Positions 17,801-31,922 of a DNA stretch of 64,000 nt are shown here, one piece after another. Under the pieces are notes generated by a model. That model was given only the letters and a program-made list of their open reading frames with translations, made no database searches and had not been told where the DNA came from. The DNA lies in the NCBI GenBank assembly GCA_034620365.1, contig JAQGEQ010000204.1:558001-622000 (forward strand), written 5' to 3'. Every line of letters starts with the position of its first letter. Position 1 is the first letter of the stretch. This stretch comes from Pegea sp. RAD2-039. Taxonomy: Eukaryota; Chordata; Thaliacea; Salpida; Salpidae. Position numbers and translations under genes: made by a program.

Positions 17801-20800
17801 AAGAAGATTACGTCATCTAATAATAGATATCGCTGCTGTAAGCATTTAAACCACAATAAGTATGATGACGTGATCAAGGTTAGATAGGTGATGGTGATGA
17901 AATGAGAGGTTTTTGTAAGTTGACGCTGACTGAATCATATTATGAAAACTTCATTGATGTGAGGCACTTTTTTCAATTCTATTTATTTATTGATGTTGTC
18001 ATTTGCATTTGAAAGTTGCAACAAGGAATTAGTAATGTAATTTCGATGACTACATCAAGTGAGTAAACGGTGTCTCATATGAAAGTAGTGAGATGAATTT
18101 AACTGGGATGTTTTTAAAGATTAAGTTGGAAGATTTGTTGTTCTGATCTTTGAAAAAGATCTTCTATATTTCAGTTTTGAAAATATCAAAAAAACGAAAT
18201 TGATTGAAAATTGAGGTCATCACAACATCACTACTCGTAGGTGGCATCTTTCAACTTAATTTTTATAGAATCGCATCTCTAGGACCTCTGAATTAACAGC
18301 TGAGTCCTACAACCATATTGGAGTCACCTACCCGGTTAATGATGGTGGTCAGTTGGTCGATGAAAACATCGCGATTTGATTCTAACAGTTCTAGTTTCGA
18401 AATGAGGCGATCAGCGATTTCCACAACTTTTTCACTATTCAAATCTACTCGGAATTTGCTTTCAACCTGCAAACATTCAACTACTTTATCAAATGGGACA
18501 CAATTGTGATGGGAAGATGCTCTTACATGTCCTTGTGTCTCGATATGACATTCAATGTTAAGCGAGCTACTTGTTTGATGGCTTCCACCACCAGATGACT
18601 TCTCCTCTAACAACAAGAACTTTTTCTTCTCGCTTTCAACGACGTTACTACTGTTGCTATTAGTGATCAACGCTTCCACGTTATCTTGTGATGTGGGCTG
18701 GTCACTTGGTGGCGCTGTTTCAATGTTGCCACTAGAGGGCGCGTCGCCTTCATTGAACGAGTCGCTTTTTGTAGCGGAACTTCCGCCGCTGGTCGAGTTG
18801 CGTATATCAGTGCCATCGACCTATCAACATCAACCTCGTCACATCTCGAACATTTAATGACGTTACCACCTGTATGAGAACGATCCTCATCTTGTCATGA
18901 CGACTTTTGCTCTTAGTGGGGCGTCGATGCTTCTTTTCAGTGCGATGTTCTTTTCGCGTACTTCGCTCGTTTGATTCCGAAGCGCGATTCGTCGTCGCCG
19001 CGCTATCAGCAGCAGTTGACGTCACGATCGAGTTGCTAGCAGTCGTGTCAGTTGGTGACGTCACGACTACTGCAGTCTGATTGGTTGGATCTTGATCTTT
19101 CAACGCGATGTTTGATTTTTGGGAATCTGTAGCAAGCAGCCAATCACAAATTAGCAGATGACGTCATCAGTCAGAGGAAAAGAAAGTAGAAGTGGTGATG
19201 ATGAAACAACTTCAGTTTGTGACAAATTATTAATTAGATAAATACAAAAACCTATTTGATAGAAGTAAACAGATGTGTTACCTGGCAACGGGTGACTTGC
19301 AGAAGCATTTGATAAGATGTCTTCTGAAATTGGCATCTTTGTCGACTCGTAAGTCTGCAAGAGGAAATATAAATGAGAAAATGAAAGATTTGATCAAATC
19401 AAGCTGCTTTGATATTAAGTAGTTGGCAGCAGATAGGTAGGTAGTGATGAAAAGCGAAGGCGGTCATCACATAGAAGGTGTAGCTACCAGCTCCCAAGTG
19501 TAGAAGAGCAAAGCACCCAAGTCAAAGAAAAGTTGCAACAAAAACGAAATTTGTAAAAAACAAAAAGTTGAAAATGAAAATGAGAAAATCATTTCAGTAA
19601 AATATCAATTATGTTGAAGCTGGGTGTTGGTTTAGTTGATGCCAAAACTGAAATGAAGGTGGCAAAATGAAAGCTGTGAAGTGAAAGAAGCATCTGATGT
19701 CCTCATGCACCAGCCTCATTCGTTCAGTAAATGATTAATCAGTAAAGCTTTACCTGCGAGTACCAACGGCCAAGCTTTTTGTGTGACCAACTTGCTGGAG
19801 TTGACTCGGAGTTACGACGTTGCTGTTCAATCAAGTAAAAGAAGAGAGGTTGTAAAAGTGAATCATCGAACAAAAAATGAGCAGAGATAGTTGTGGGGTG
19901 GGAAAGATATCAATTAAGAAAATGTTAGAAGAACAGAGAGAGGTTTCGGAGTAGAAGAGTTGCTACAAAGTGGAAGTCTTGTGGTGAAAAAAGTTTGGAG
20001 AAGAAAACCTTCAGTTTTAGAATAAATAAATTTCAAGTAGTGTAGAAGCATTTAAAGTGAAATTTCCAATATTAAAAGGAATAGAAAGCACTTGAAAAAG
20101 CAAATCAAACTTTGATGATGTAGATATACAAACCTAATGGCACGTAGAGAAAAAACAATTCTACTCTCACAAATTGAAATTACAAATTGAGGCAGAAACT
20201 GCTTTTGCAAAAATCGGTAATTTTGTGTTACAACTTCGCTGTTTTATCAACCATTTGATTACAAGCAGGAAATGAAACGAAATGAAATCGAGTACTAACC
20301 ACTGATGACGATGTAACTGCCTGATTATAACTCGCTTGTTGGTTTTGATTTGAAAATTGTTGATGGAATTGAAGTGATGGTTGCTGTTGTGTTGTTTGAG
20401 GATGGTTACTGGTGCTGGTTGTTAATGGAAATTGTTGTTCCGGGTTTTGATAAAGGTTTTGAGGTGAAATTATTGAAGGTGCAGCTTGTTGAAAGATTGG
20501 TTGTGCTGTGACGTTTGCATGTTGATATGTTTGCATCGGTTGTTGTTGAGTTTGTTGTTGAATTGGTGAAACAACTGACTGAGCTTGATGTAAGTGATTT
20601 TGTGAGGTTTGTCCTTGGATAAACTGTGCTGGGTACTGACTGGTATTGGATTGTTGTTGTGGGTAAGTTTGCTGTTGCTGTTGCATTTGTTGATATTGAA
20701 GCATTTGTTGAATCTTTTTCTCTTCTTCAATCTTCTCTTTTTCTCTTTTCCGTTTTCTTTTTTCAAATGCTACACAATTCATAATAGATCTGGCGACCAC

Positions 20801-23800
20801 ATTTGTGTCTTCATCTAGAATATATCCTTTTTGAACCTGTGAAAAGAAAATATATTTCAATTTCAGGAGAGATTTAATCAAATTACAAGAAAATCGAATA
20901 TTGTAAATAAGAATGAAATTTATTCAACTTGAAATAACTCAATTTCAATTTAGCTATTTTAAAACAAGTCACAGTTTTTTTGAGAAATTTCTTGTAAAGA
21001 TGAAATCTCATCGTAATTTGAAATTGAATACAAAAGCTAAATTGAACAAACAAACAGAATTTAACAGAAACCTCGGTTTTCTTGAAAAAAGGAATAAATT
21101 ATCTAAAAATGAAACTTGTAGTTTTAAAAGATTTTGATCAGCAAGCAGAGGTGAGAGAAATGTGTAATCTTCAAAGTTATTAGATTAAGTAAAATAAATT
21201 TAACTGAAAATGAAAAGAAAACTAAAAAAAGAAAACATCGAAGGTTTTAGTTATCAAAATTTAATTGAATTAATTTTTCAGGTAACAAGAAGTTCACTTA
21301 AACAGCAGCTTGTCAGAAGTTATTCCAAAAATGATGATGATGATGAAAGTTAGAAAATTAATTGAACAGAAATCAACATTTTGTTGAATATTTTTAAGTC
21401 AGAATTTCATAATTAAACAAGAAACAAAAAGATACAACTAAACAATATATCCAAAATCTTTCAACCAAACAAAAGTGATTTGTAAAAATATTTATCAAAT
21501 CAAGTCAACATTTAAACAATTTATTGAAATTATTTATAAAAAAAAATCTTTTACAAACTACTCAAATACAGAAACATTCCAAAAAAAAAACTCTCAAAAA
21601 TAGAAAACAAAGCAAAAGAGAAAATGATAAGTGAAAACAAATTCTGAAGATATTTTTGTGAAAATAATTGCAGAAGAAATTCTTGTAACTATTTAGAACT
21701 TTAAAACACTAAATGGAAACTATAATAAGAAGTGGAATAGAAACGCTCCTAAAACCACTACCAGAAAAGTTCATTGTAATAAACTGAATGAATAGTAGAA
21801 AGTCAAACACTACTATCTCTAACCAAGACCACGTGACACAACATTTTTGCTTCAGCGAGTTTCTGAATTTCTTCCTCAAAAATCCTCCCAAAAAAAAACG
21901 GCTAGTTTTATGAAATTGTAGAAATATTTAAAAAACAAACAAAAATAAAAAGTTTTATAAAAAATGTAATAAGTATTTGAAAAGTTTGCAAAAAATTCTT
22001 GAAAAGTTTTCAGAAATGAATAATTAAATAAAGAGATTAAAGCAAAATATTTCATTGATAATATTTTATTGATAATATTTTATTGATTAAGATGTTTGTT
22101 CAAATTTAAATCAAATTCTCCAAACAAAATTTGCCATAAAATAACAAACAAAAAAGTAAGTATATTGTGAAGATGAAGAACTTCCGAATTAATGTAAAAA
22201 TAGTTTTGCTTCAATTTGCAGATGACAAATTTTGAATAAAAGAATGATACAATGTGTCGATTTGTCAGTTTACATTTTTGCTTTACAAATGGAGTTTGTA
22301 GATGCAGTGAAATGTGTCTTTGATATCTTCTCTAAATTCAACATTTCATCAAATGTAAAGAAAAACAATTCAGATGAACATTTTTTAGATAAGAATTATT
22401 ACACAGAAGTATGTGAGAAAGCCTTTAATAAAAATAATCAGACTTTTTAAATTGAAAATTCTTTTTCTTTCAAATTGTAGGTAGATTATGTTAAAAGTAA
22501 ATGACATCATCGTCATCCAAGTACAAAAAGCAAATTTTAGAGGAAGACAAACAAAATATAGTGAACTAATAGTGAGAAAAATTTTAATAAAAAGGAACTA
22601 ACATCAATAATGTAAATGAAGCTATCAAAAATTGTTTTGTTAAATAATGTAAAATATAAGAACTGTTAAACACATGACCTTCTGTCAATATCATTAGAAA
22701 TAAAAATAACAAATTTGAAAACTATTTGAAGAGATAAGTTTGATATAAGTGTTTATTATATATGATCTTTTAGATGAAGTGCTTATGAAAGGCGCTTGAT
22801 GTTCAATTGAAAATCAGCTCTGAACTAAATGACATTTTATATTTTAAATCCTACAAATAAAAAACAAATAAAATCTAAACAATAAATTGTTCAATCAAAA
22901 AGGAATTTAAACCCAAATAATTGCCGAAGCAATTCTTTAAAAGTAAGTACCAAAAAACTACTTATTGAAATTTGTAGATTATAATATGAATAAACACAAT
23001 TTGATATTAGCATCTGTTTACATCACAGGCAACCTCTACTTCATTTAACAACAACAAAACTTGAAGATTAGTAGAAATTCCAAACTTTGAAAAACATGAA
23101 TATTTAAACAGTTTGAATTAATTGAAGAGAAACATTTGTATCAAATATCAGCTTATTTATGAGTGGAGATTTATGAATAGACAAGAAAACATCGTTCCTA
23201 CTTTTACTTATTCCGATGCACGTGCTTATTTGTGATTAAACAAAGAAAAGATGGTAGAAGCCAATGAATTGTTGATAAAAGCAAAATATTTGCTGAAACT
23301 GAATACTTTGAGAAATGCATTTTAGCTTATTTTCATTTAATTGACTTTAACACTTTGCTACTTTTACTTTTTTAGTTAATTACCTCCAAATTTAATAAAA
23401 GTTAAACTGTTCCATAGAAGATTCATTCAGAATAATAAGTTGAGTAAAAGTTTAGATATTTTGAAGTATTTTAATGAAATGAAAGCTAATCATTAAACAG
23501 CAATCAGCAAAACTGTTTGTAAATAAGATAAGACTTATTAAAAATATTCTAGAAGCAAAAATGTAGACGGAGTTTAACGTATGGGTTTTTGTTTACAAAA
23601 CTATGTTTTGAAATGAGCAGAAAATAAACTATGAAGAAATGACAGTTGAAGTAATTGGTTTTTGTAGCAAATAAAACAAAAGATTTGTTTGTATCAGAGG
23701 ATCAAAAAGTGATGAATAGAAACAAGTATTATTGGCAGAGAGTGAATAAAGAGTATGAAAAAAAGTTTAGAGCCTGAAAAAGCATGAAGAAAAAGTTGAA

Positions 23801-26800
23801 AGTTTTGCAACTTGAAATATTTCAATTTTGTTGTAGTTAAAGATCTTTTAAGTTGCTGCAAAAATTTCTTCACTTTTTAGATAAAAAGACAAAGTTGAAT
23901 TCCATGAGAGAAATCGCGCCGTGGGCGTGTCGACTTCTCGAACGCGCATAGCAAGCAAGCAAGTGAATGTACGAGTTTGATGAATGCCAAAAACGTCACG
24001 ACTAAACACTATGTTTTTGCAAGCTAACAACAAGTATGATGCAAAAATGAAAAACCACCAAAAAAAATGAAAAATAGAAACACTAACCATCTCCTTGGCA
24101 ACTTTTACAGGAATATCTTTGGTAATATCAAACTCAAATTCCAAGCATTCATCATTTCGATGTTTTTCCTTGTACTTATGACATTCATCAGTTACTACTA
24201 GTTGTAAAACCAACACATCCTTATCCGAATTACCCTCCTCAACACCTGTGTCTGGATCACCAGACCCGTCACTCAGAGTTTGTCTTTTGGCTTTTTCGAC
24301 ACGGATTCCACAAGATTCCAGAAAGAAAGGCTCATTCATCAGTTGCTGTGCCGTGTACCTTAAGGAAAAGGTGTAAACTGTAGCACCTGTTGAGTGTAAG
24401 CGAGGCAAGACAAAAATCAGAAGAAGAATAATGGGTTGGCTACTAAAAGCTTTAACCTAAATAATAAATAACTAAAATAAACAGACTTACTTGGGGAAAT
24501 TTGTACAAGGGTCAAAACTAATACAGGAGAATCAAGTGAAGATAAAATCAAATTATTGTTACATAAAAATAACAAAAACTTTACCTCATTTTAGAGGGTA
24601 GACCAACTGAAGTAGGAAGGTGGTTTAATATATTAATAAAATTATTTCATGAATAGTAAGGTAGGGGAAAGAGTAACAAATAATTTGACAAACAGATACT
24701 TTAAAAGAAAATGATACTAAAGACTAAATGAGCCTGCAAGTAATCAAATCAATTTGTTACTAAATTAAATTATTTTTAATATAATCGCTTCATATGGAGT
24801 TTCAGACAAATGACTGAACGACTCACACACAAAAAGATGTGCAAATTCTGTGAAAATAAAACACAAATAGATGATCAAATAATAAGTAAAAGGAGTTGAA
24901 ATATGAAGTTGAAATTTAACCTAATTGGCTAGAAGAGCAATAGTCTTCTAGTTTTAAACGAATAATCAATTTTACCTTTTATTTTTATCACGATGGATAC
25001 AGATAGAAATCAACATTTTCTCTTCTTCGGATTGAATCTTATCGAGACTTGCAGGTGGAAATCCCTGAGTAGAAATGTTTCATTAAAGTCAGCGTTGATA
25101 ATGAATTTTTACGTTCAGTTTTATGTAAACAATTTAGATAAACGAGATTTGGAACCAACCTGAGAAACTTTTCGATAAATCTGTGCAGCATTATCACATT
25201 CTGAATAAGGATATTCACCAGTCATCATTTCGATCATACACATACCAAATGCATATACATCCACTTTTTCATCATACTGTTCCTCATACATCTCAGGTGC
25301 CATAAATTCAGGTGTACCTGTAACAATATTACTGTTTGCTCAAGCTAAACACTTAAACCTTTTAACCACCTACCTATCACACTTTTAGCAAATGATGCAC
25401 TTTTTAAAGTAGCTAATCCCAAATCTCCTATTTTTACAGATCCAGTAGGACCAGTAATAAAAATATTATCACATTTTAAGTCACGGTGAATAATAGCAGG
25501 TTTTCGTGTATGCAGGAAATTTAATCCGCGTAATATTTGCCTACACCAGCTACAAAATACTTTCGGTTTGACGGACTTAAACCGTTTCAAGTAGCTGTAA
25601 AATAGAAAGGTACTCCCTCAATAAGTTGGTAAAAGCAAACTCATTCAATAAACCTCCACACAAAATCGACAAATGGAAACTTACGTCTTTAGAGTTCCAG
25701 AAGTCATCAATTCGGTGACCAGCACTAAACCTTTTTTACCTTTCGGAGAAGTATTGTCCCACGAATCGAAAAATCGAACGATATTTGGGTGTTGGAGACC
25801 TTTCAGCATGTCTGCCTCTTCTCGAAATCGCTTTTTCTCCGTTTTCGTCAACTTGAAATGCTCCTTAGCAAAATGTATTCTATAGAAGATGTTCAGAAAA
25901 CATTAGAAAGACAAATACCTGTAGTTCACACCAAGCAATCGCTACTCCTGTTTCACTATCAAGACCTTTGTAAACCGTCTTGAAGCTGCCACGACCAAAC
26001 TCAGAGTCAAATTTGAGGAAGCGGTGATCAGGAGACACTCCAATCGGTTTGCCTTCATCTTCCAATTCATTGTTTACATCAATTTCTTCTTGGAGTTTAT
26101 CATCTGTAAGAAATCAGATGTCAATTGAAAGTAGTAAGCTACCTGTAGTTGATAACTTACCTACTGGTACAAGTTCCTTGGGTGAGTGACTTTCAGTTTG
26201 ATTCACTTCTGCTTGTGCATCACTTGTTCTACTCAACTGCGTGTCCTGATTGTCTTTAACAATTTCATCTATTTCGAAACTGACTACTTGTGGACCTTTT
26301 TTACTTGCTGGCAACCGTTTAGTCGTGCCTGGTACTGATTCTATTGAACCGATTTCCGTTTTGTCTGATGTTCCATTTTCTTGAAGGTGACAAGATAGGT
26401 TCATCTCTTTTGTTGCACTTTCGTTTTGGATCAAAGGTCTTAAATCCTTAGCATTAGCGACAACTAGAGCTTCAATCTTTTGGCCGCTTTCAGATTTCTG
26501 CTTATTAGAAAAAATTTCGTTTGAATTTGTGTTAGGCGAAGTTGTTAGAAGCTTTTCATTATAATTAATCACGACATTTGCATCAACTTCTTTATCAGAA
26601 TAATTTAAGTCTAAAGAAGTCTTTGTGGCATCTTCAGAAGATTCTAAAACAGCAGTAGGTAACAAATTTGATGGGTTTGAATCAAGTGCTGACCCTAATA
26701 AAGGAGCAGCACTTTCTTGTTCACTCTTTTTATCATGAAGATTAGGAGAGCCAGTTAAAGGCTGAGTAGTACAAATAGATTTTGAGCCACTTCCGCTACT

Positions 26801-26881
26801 TAGTGTATTTGTAGATGAGTTACTTTTATGAGACATACTTTTTCTTTTAACACCACAGCAGATAGGAGTTAGTCGGTGCAT
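11844..26881 (-). CDS. wnk: WNK (with-no-lysine) serine/threonine kinase
   Basis: Chloride-sensing kinase that activates SPAK/OSR1 and thereby cation-chloride cotransport. Exons, transcription order: 26881-26161, 26103-25919, 25863-25685, 25594-25374, 25317-25160, 25064-24976, 24358-24088, 20836-20300, 19822-19754, 19354-19282, 19126-18870, 18820-18527, 18466-18332, 17742-17611, 17526-15224, 15140-14810, 13873-13744, 12808-11844. Phases close on 2349 residues. WNK hallmarks: Cys299 replaces the beta-3 lysine (AWCELQ) and Lys282 lies in [19 protein letters not shown] holds Asp400; DLGL at 419-422 is the chloride-binding variant of DFG; activation-loop Ser429 and Ser433 lie before [10 protein letters not shown]. 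An autoinhibitory PF2-like domain follows (about 560-640), then Gln-rich linker, two more PF2-like segments (about 995-1060 and 1075-1145), an RFQV motif (1724-1727) and an acidic/coiled-coil block at the exon 15/16 junction. Exon 17 and its link to the terminal exon rest on phase only. Confidence 0.9.
12809..14809 (-). other. WNK 3' introns, GC-richer, TGACGTCA-rich
   Basis: This covers the introns on either side of the small putative exon 13744-13873. The acceptor before the terminal exon (12809) has a strong pyrimidine tract. TGACGTCA occurs at about 14158, 14316, 14402, 14525 and 14769. A 134-codon - strand frame at 13927-14331 crosses the region; part of it could be an alternative exon, but it lacks a good acceptor, so I did not include it. 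Confidence 0.4.
16147..16242 (-). repeat. Four-copy 24-bp tandem repeat inside WNK exon 15
   Basis: Four head-to-tail copies of a 24-bp unit differ at only a few positions. On the coding strand each unit encodes the octapeptide TAILSQNP. The unit length keeps the frame, so copy number could vary without breaking the protein. It lies in the long disordered region upstream of the RFQV motif. Confidence 0.95.
17743..18331 (-). other. WNK intron between the second and third PF2-like segments
   Basis: GTAGGT donor and GTGCAG acceptor, both phase 0. No coding segment or repeat is recognised inside. Confidence 0.6.
20837..24087 (-). other. Long WNK intron 7, no gene inside
   Basis: This 3.25-kb AT-rich intron splits the first PF2-like domain between Met608 (KVAKEM) and Val609 (VQKGY). 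A short + strand frame at 22232-22450 has no family signature. A small tandem repeat lies at 22054-22087. Nothing else is supported. Confidence 0.6.
22054..22087. repeat. Short tandem repeat, 14-bp unit
   Basis: Two exact copies of ATTGATAATATTTT at 22054-22067 and 22068-22081 are followed by the start of a third. It lies in a WNK intron and looks like simple slippage. Confidence 0.85.
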
Positions 26882-29800
26882 AAGAAAAAATAAAGAATAT
26901 TAGGTAGAAAAATTTCCCTTTCAAATTAAATATTCCAAATATAAATTGTAAAATTTTGGAGCTATCTTTTTGCAGACTATAACTGAAATAAAAAGATTTG
27001 TAATTGACATAAAGATTATAGAATGTCATTAAGACAAGTTTGAACTCCAATAAACAAAACTCTGTTCTGCTGCTAGACTAACATATTTTATTATAGAGCA
27101 ATATGAAAGACTTTAACTATATGCTGAGTGAATGATCCGATTTGATTACAAACTCCAATAACTGCTCTAAAAGTCATCTATCAAACATATTTATGTTATT
27201 CAAAAAGAAGTAACATAATTGATTCTACAAAAAACTTACACAAATCAGTTATGAAATATAAAACTGTATACAAAATGATTCAATATAAACATATAAAACT
27301 ACCCAAGTAACTATTTCAACAAAAATTTATACAAAAAGCTTTGAATTATTAAAGTGTTTATAAACAAAAATAAATATAGTGTGTTTTAATTTTCTAATTT
27401 ATAAAAAAAATCTAACAACTGTTTGTTAAATTAATTTAATGCTTTTACAAAATCAGCAAGAATAAAATCACATTTAATCATTTTTAAAAGTTATTTATAG
27501 TTTCAAAAAATAAATTATAAGGAACATTTTTATTAAGTAAACATTTGTAAATCTTAAATCTTAAATTTTCATTAAATATTTCAACAATATTCAAATATAA
27601 CTCACAACACAGCTTAATCAATATAATTCAAGAATATTTGAAAAAATGTTACCAAGAAAACATAATAAAAAAATTCAATATAAAACTTGATCAAAATAAT
27701 GACCTTATAAACTAAGGCTTATTAATAAACAATAAATAAAAAAATTTTTGATGAACTAAAAAAATGCTCATAATGAGTAACAGTGGTGAATTTTAACTTA
27801 AAATACTTTATTATGCTAGTAACAATATCAATCACTAAGCAGACAACTTATGATCATATTTTAGAAACTAAAAACTTTAGAAAAGCCTTAATAACCAAAT
27901 GTTTACATTTGAAATAAAATACTACACTTTTTATAAATAATAAATCTATTTTAATTCACAATGATCAACTATTTTAAAAACATATCTATAAGTAAAGGTT
28001 TAAAAAAATCATAAATTTATTTAAATAGAAATAAATTAAACATTTCCTCAAATGTTTCAAAAACTTAATAGAATCTAAATGACGAAATCATTTTCTTAAT
28101 TGAAATGATATAGACTAATCATAATTATACAAAGTATCATAGTCTTTGATCAGATTAAAATTATAATTATTATAGATCTGTGATAATAGTTAATAAACAA
28201 AAATGGGCCATTTTACTTTAAATTTATTTATGATTCCTATAGAAAAAGTTTCATAATAAACAAAGTATATTTATAAAATTTTAGTAAGAAATTAAGTAAA
28301 ATATTCAATGAATCCATACTTTTAAAGTGTTTTAAAGAAAAAAATGAAAAATTACAACAATTTCAAGCATTTCAGCAGACATTATATTGAAATAAACTAC
28401 ATACAAAAAAATTTATTGACATAATAATATTCTTATATATTTATATTTTTACATCTATAAAACAACTTTCAAATTTCATCAAAAGCCTTATCTTATAAAG
28501 GTTATAGAAATAAATCTAAAAGGATTAGATTATCTAAAAAATTAAACACACTAATAAAGCAAAAATTACTTTATACCCTCACTTTATACATAAAGATTAC
28601 GGCGTCAATCAACTAAGTATTATACTTTTATTGTTAATTCTTTTCCTATATACCACATACATATTCCAACCATGGGTAATAATAAATAAAAAAGAAAGAC
28701 GTAAAACTTTTTTCCTATTATTCAATACTATTTCACTTTTAATAAATATGCCACGAGCAAGCCCACAAACCTACAGAAAAATACATGAAAATACTAGCCA
28801 TAACTGCCGAGTACTGCCAGCTTATGACTAAACAGACAAGACTGCAGTTTTATCTTTATATAGGAACATAGTAATTTTTTGTCGTATTAACAAAATTAAT
28901 ATTCCAAAATATTTATGATAAACACGTCACATCAAAATGTATTTATTAATTACAAGAAAAAATAAATTTTTACCATAAACTAATTAGGTAAACTTTGAAC
29001 AAATACTAAAATTCTCAAGCAAAGTAAAATATATGTTTGGCATAAAAAAATCAATTATTTAAAGTTAAATTATGACCTTAAGAAAATTCCCGTTATTTTG
29101 CAATTTCAAATATTTCTTTTTTCAAACTCACAACTTGCTAAGAAGCTTAAATTGGCATTTAATAAGTTGGATTAAGTAGTATATAGACTACAGGTATCTC
29201 TTTAAAAAACTATTAACTCATAATGATCTATTTTAAATTGGCATGTAATCAAGAAGCACATATAATAAATATCACAAGCATTTTAATAAAATTTATGTTT
29301 TCCAGTACTTACACAGCCTAACAACCTAAATTTGATCAAAATGTATATGTAGATCTACAGTTTTCAACAATTAGTCAACAGTATAATCTAACCTAACTAC
29401 TTTTAATTAGTTGATAACGTGAAACCGCAAGTCTGTATGGTAAGATTAAAAATTTGAGAACAGTTTGATAAATTTTTAATTGTTTCTTTACAGTTGTCAA
29501 AATTAAAAATCAATCAGATTAGCTTATACAAAATAGCTTAAAGCATAACAGCAAAGTAATCATGTTTTCATTTATCAAAATATTAAAAGATTTTAAATAA
29601 ATTGATTTTTTCACCCTAGATAATTTGTATTGCATTAATATAAAAAATCGTTCTTTTTTTCGCATACATTTTGGCAGAGTTTTGTAGCTATAAGGAAACT
29701 GAAATCCATACTTTCTTCGTTTCTACACAAAATCTTTGATTATTATAGAGAGCAGCATGTACTGAAATACTTCAACTTTTAATTGAGGTGGGAAAGTAAC

Positions 29801-31855
29801 TTTTAGGTCAAAGTATTGTAGTTTTTATTTCAGACTTTTCATAATTCAAATCTTTATCCTTTTCTATTTTTCACTTTTAATGACGAGATTGGGTTTAATG
29901 CATGCAGAGCTCAACCATTCGACAACATCGAAGCCTATCTTCATCCAATATTCTCTCAATTTACATACTATAACATTTTTGTTGTTTTTCAGACTTATTT
30001 ATGTTGTGAAAGTAGTTTAAAATACATTAGACGAATTATAAAAACATTAACTGAGTAGCTAAGGATCACTGTTAGTATGATACCCAGATTTGTTAAAAAT
30101 TTAATTTCACATTAGCTTTGGGGAAAAAAACTAGGAAAAAATCAATTTACTTTAATCAAATAAAAAGCATCTTAAACAGTTTTCAAACTTTCTAAGCGAC
30201 TTTCTATAACAGGTTAAACTTTTAGTAAGTTAGTAAGTGAGTTCAGAATTTAAGTCTCCTACAAAACTTTACTATAGCTTTTGATGACCTCTAACTAAAC
30301 TTTATATTGGTATCAATTTTAAGGATTTAAGATGTCCTGAAACAAATAACTATCTGACCAACGCTTAATCCTAATATTTTAATCTTATATCTGAAGGTAA
30401 ATAGAAAATTATAAATGCTTTTCTTAGTGTAATAATGTAAGAAGGTATTTTTCTAAACTATGGCGTAGAGCATAAATTCATTTAAATAAAAAGAATTGGA
30501 ATATTTTTGTTGTTTATAATTAAAATTATTGCTTTTAGAAAATGGAAGCTTAGACTTTTTTTTTAATTACATTACTTCGAAGTACTAAAGTTTGAGAAAT
30601 ATTTTGAAAGAATTAAATCTTTTAGAAGACTTTTTATCAAACATCTGTTGTTGATAAAAAATACATATGTCTTTGAAATATTTTTTTATGTTAACAAATT
30701 AAAACGATAATTGGATCTTAAGACTGAAAATGAAACGTTCCAGAAAATTGTATTCTAGAAATAATTCAAATCTTTTTTAAAGATTTAAAAAGTAATTATT
30801 TTTAGCTAATGTTTTTGTTTTATGTTTCATCAGATTAAAAATTTTCCAAAAATTTGGTAACAGGCTAAATAAAGTTTTTTGAAGTAGATTTGTAGATGTT
30901 AGTAAATGTTATTTAAAATCTTAAAACAAGTTTTTTTAGAAATCTGCTAATAATCTACTGTAACCAGTTTGTTGAAAACATTACAGAAATATTTTAAATT
31001 CTTATTTTAAAATATCTGATTATAAATTTCTCAATTTAATTTTGTCAAATATTTTATGTAAATTCTAACTTACTAATCATTTTACAAAAAAAAAACACAA
31101 AACTTTAAGTTTATTTAGAATTTTATATACTCCTTATACTTTTTATCATTTACTATTTTATTGCTACAAATGAATATAAATATATAAAATTTTTATACAT
31201 TTATATATATATAACTTGAATTATAACTTTTATATAAAAGTTGATATTTTAAGAAGCTTAAAAGTAGAGTTTGTTGCTAAATATTTTCAAATGACGTGAT
31301 CACTAATAATACAAAAGCTATTATAGCAAATAGATTCAGTGCTGACAATTTATAGCTAAAATTAAATCATAAATATCGAATTAAAAATGATAAGTTACAA
31401 TTTCAGCAGAATACCGGTAACTTTATGTTGAGTATAATTGTGTCATAGCTACTGAAACTAATTTGAAAGAAAGAAATTACCAAGCTTTTAGCTTCTGACA
31501 GCATCACCCAAACCAAGATTTGTTTTATAGCTTCCAAATCCATATTTTCCAACTAAGGTTGACAGAATAGTTAAAAGATTATAATTAAGAAAACAGTTTT
31601 CAAATTATTAAACGAATATATAAAAATGATATTTTTGAACAGAAACTAGCTACTCAACTTTCTTTCGTAAAGATAAGATTTATGAAACATACAAAGTTTT
31701 TTTTAGTAAATTACGCTGTCACAATAAAATCTTCTATTTAACTTAAATTAATTTTCAACTAAATACGAATCTATAAATCTCATAAAATAACTATTTAGTT
31801 TAATTAGTATTTCAATAAATACAAGGAATTATTTAAACAAAAAGCTTTTAAGAGT
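26882..31855. other. AT-rich intergenic DNA upstream of WNK
   Basis: Five kilobases without a supportable gene. On the - strand, an acceptor-like site (T-rich tract then CAG) ends at about 26979, roughly 100 bases before the WNK ATG, so a 5'UTR exon or trans-splice site may lie here. The rest is low-complexity AT sequence with no TGACGTCA palindrome seen. Confidence 0.55.
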
Positions 31856-31861
31856 TTTATT
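31856..31861 (-). terminator. Candidate poly(A) signal of the 124-residue protein gene
   Basis: AATAAA on the - strand lies about 60 bases after the stop codon at 31923, a normal spacing. Confidence 0.5.
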
Positions 31862-31922
31862 TAATCTAAACTTTTCAGTTATTTACTTTCTCTTTTAACA
31901 TTGTATTGCCTATCAACAAATC

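Noticed and set aside
22232..22450. 72-codon + strand frame in WNK intron 7
   Set aside because: Begins at a non-ATG codon, AT-rich composition, no recognisable motif; probably chance.
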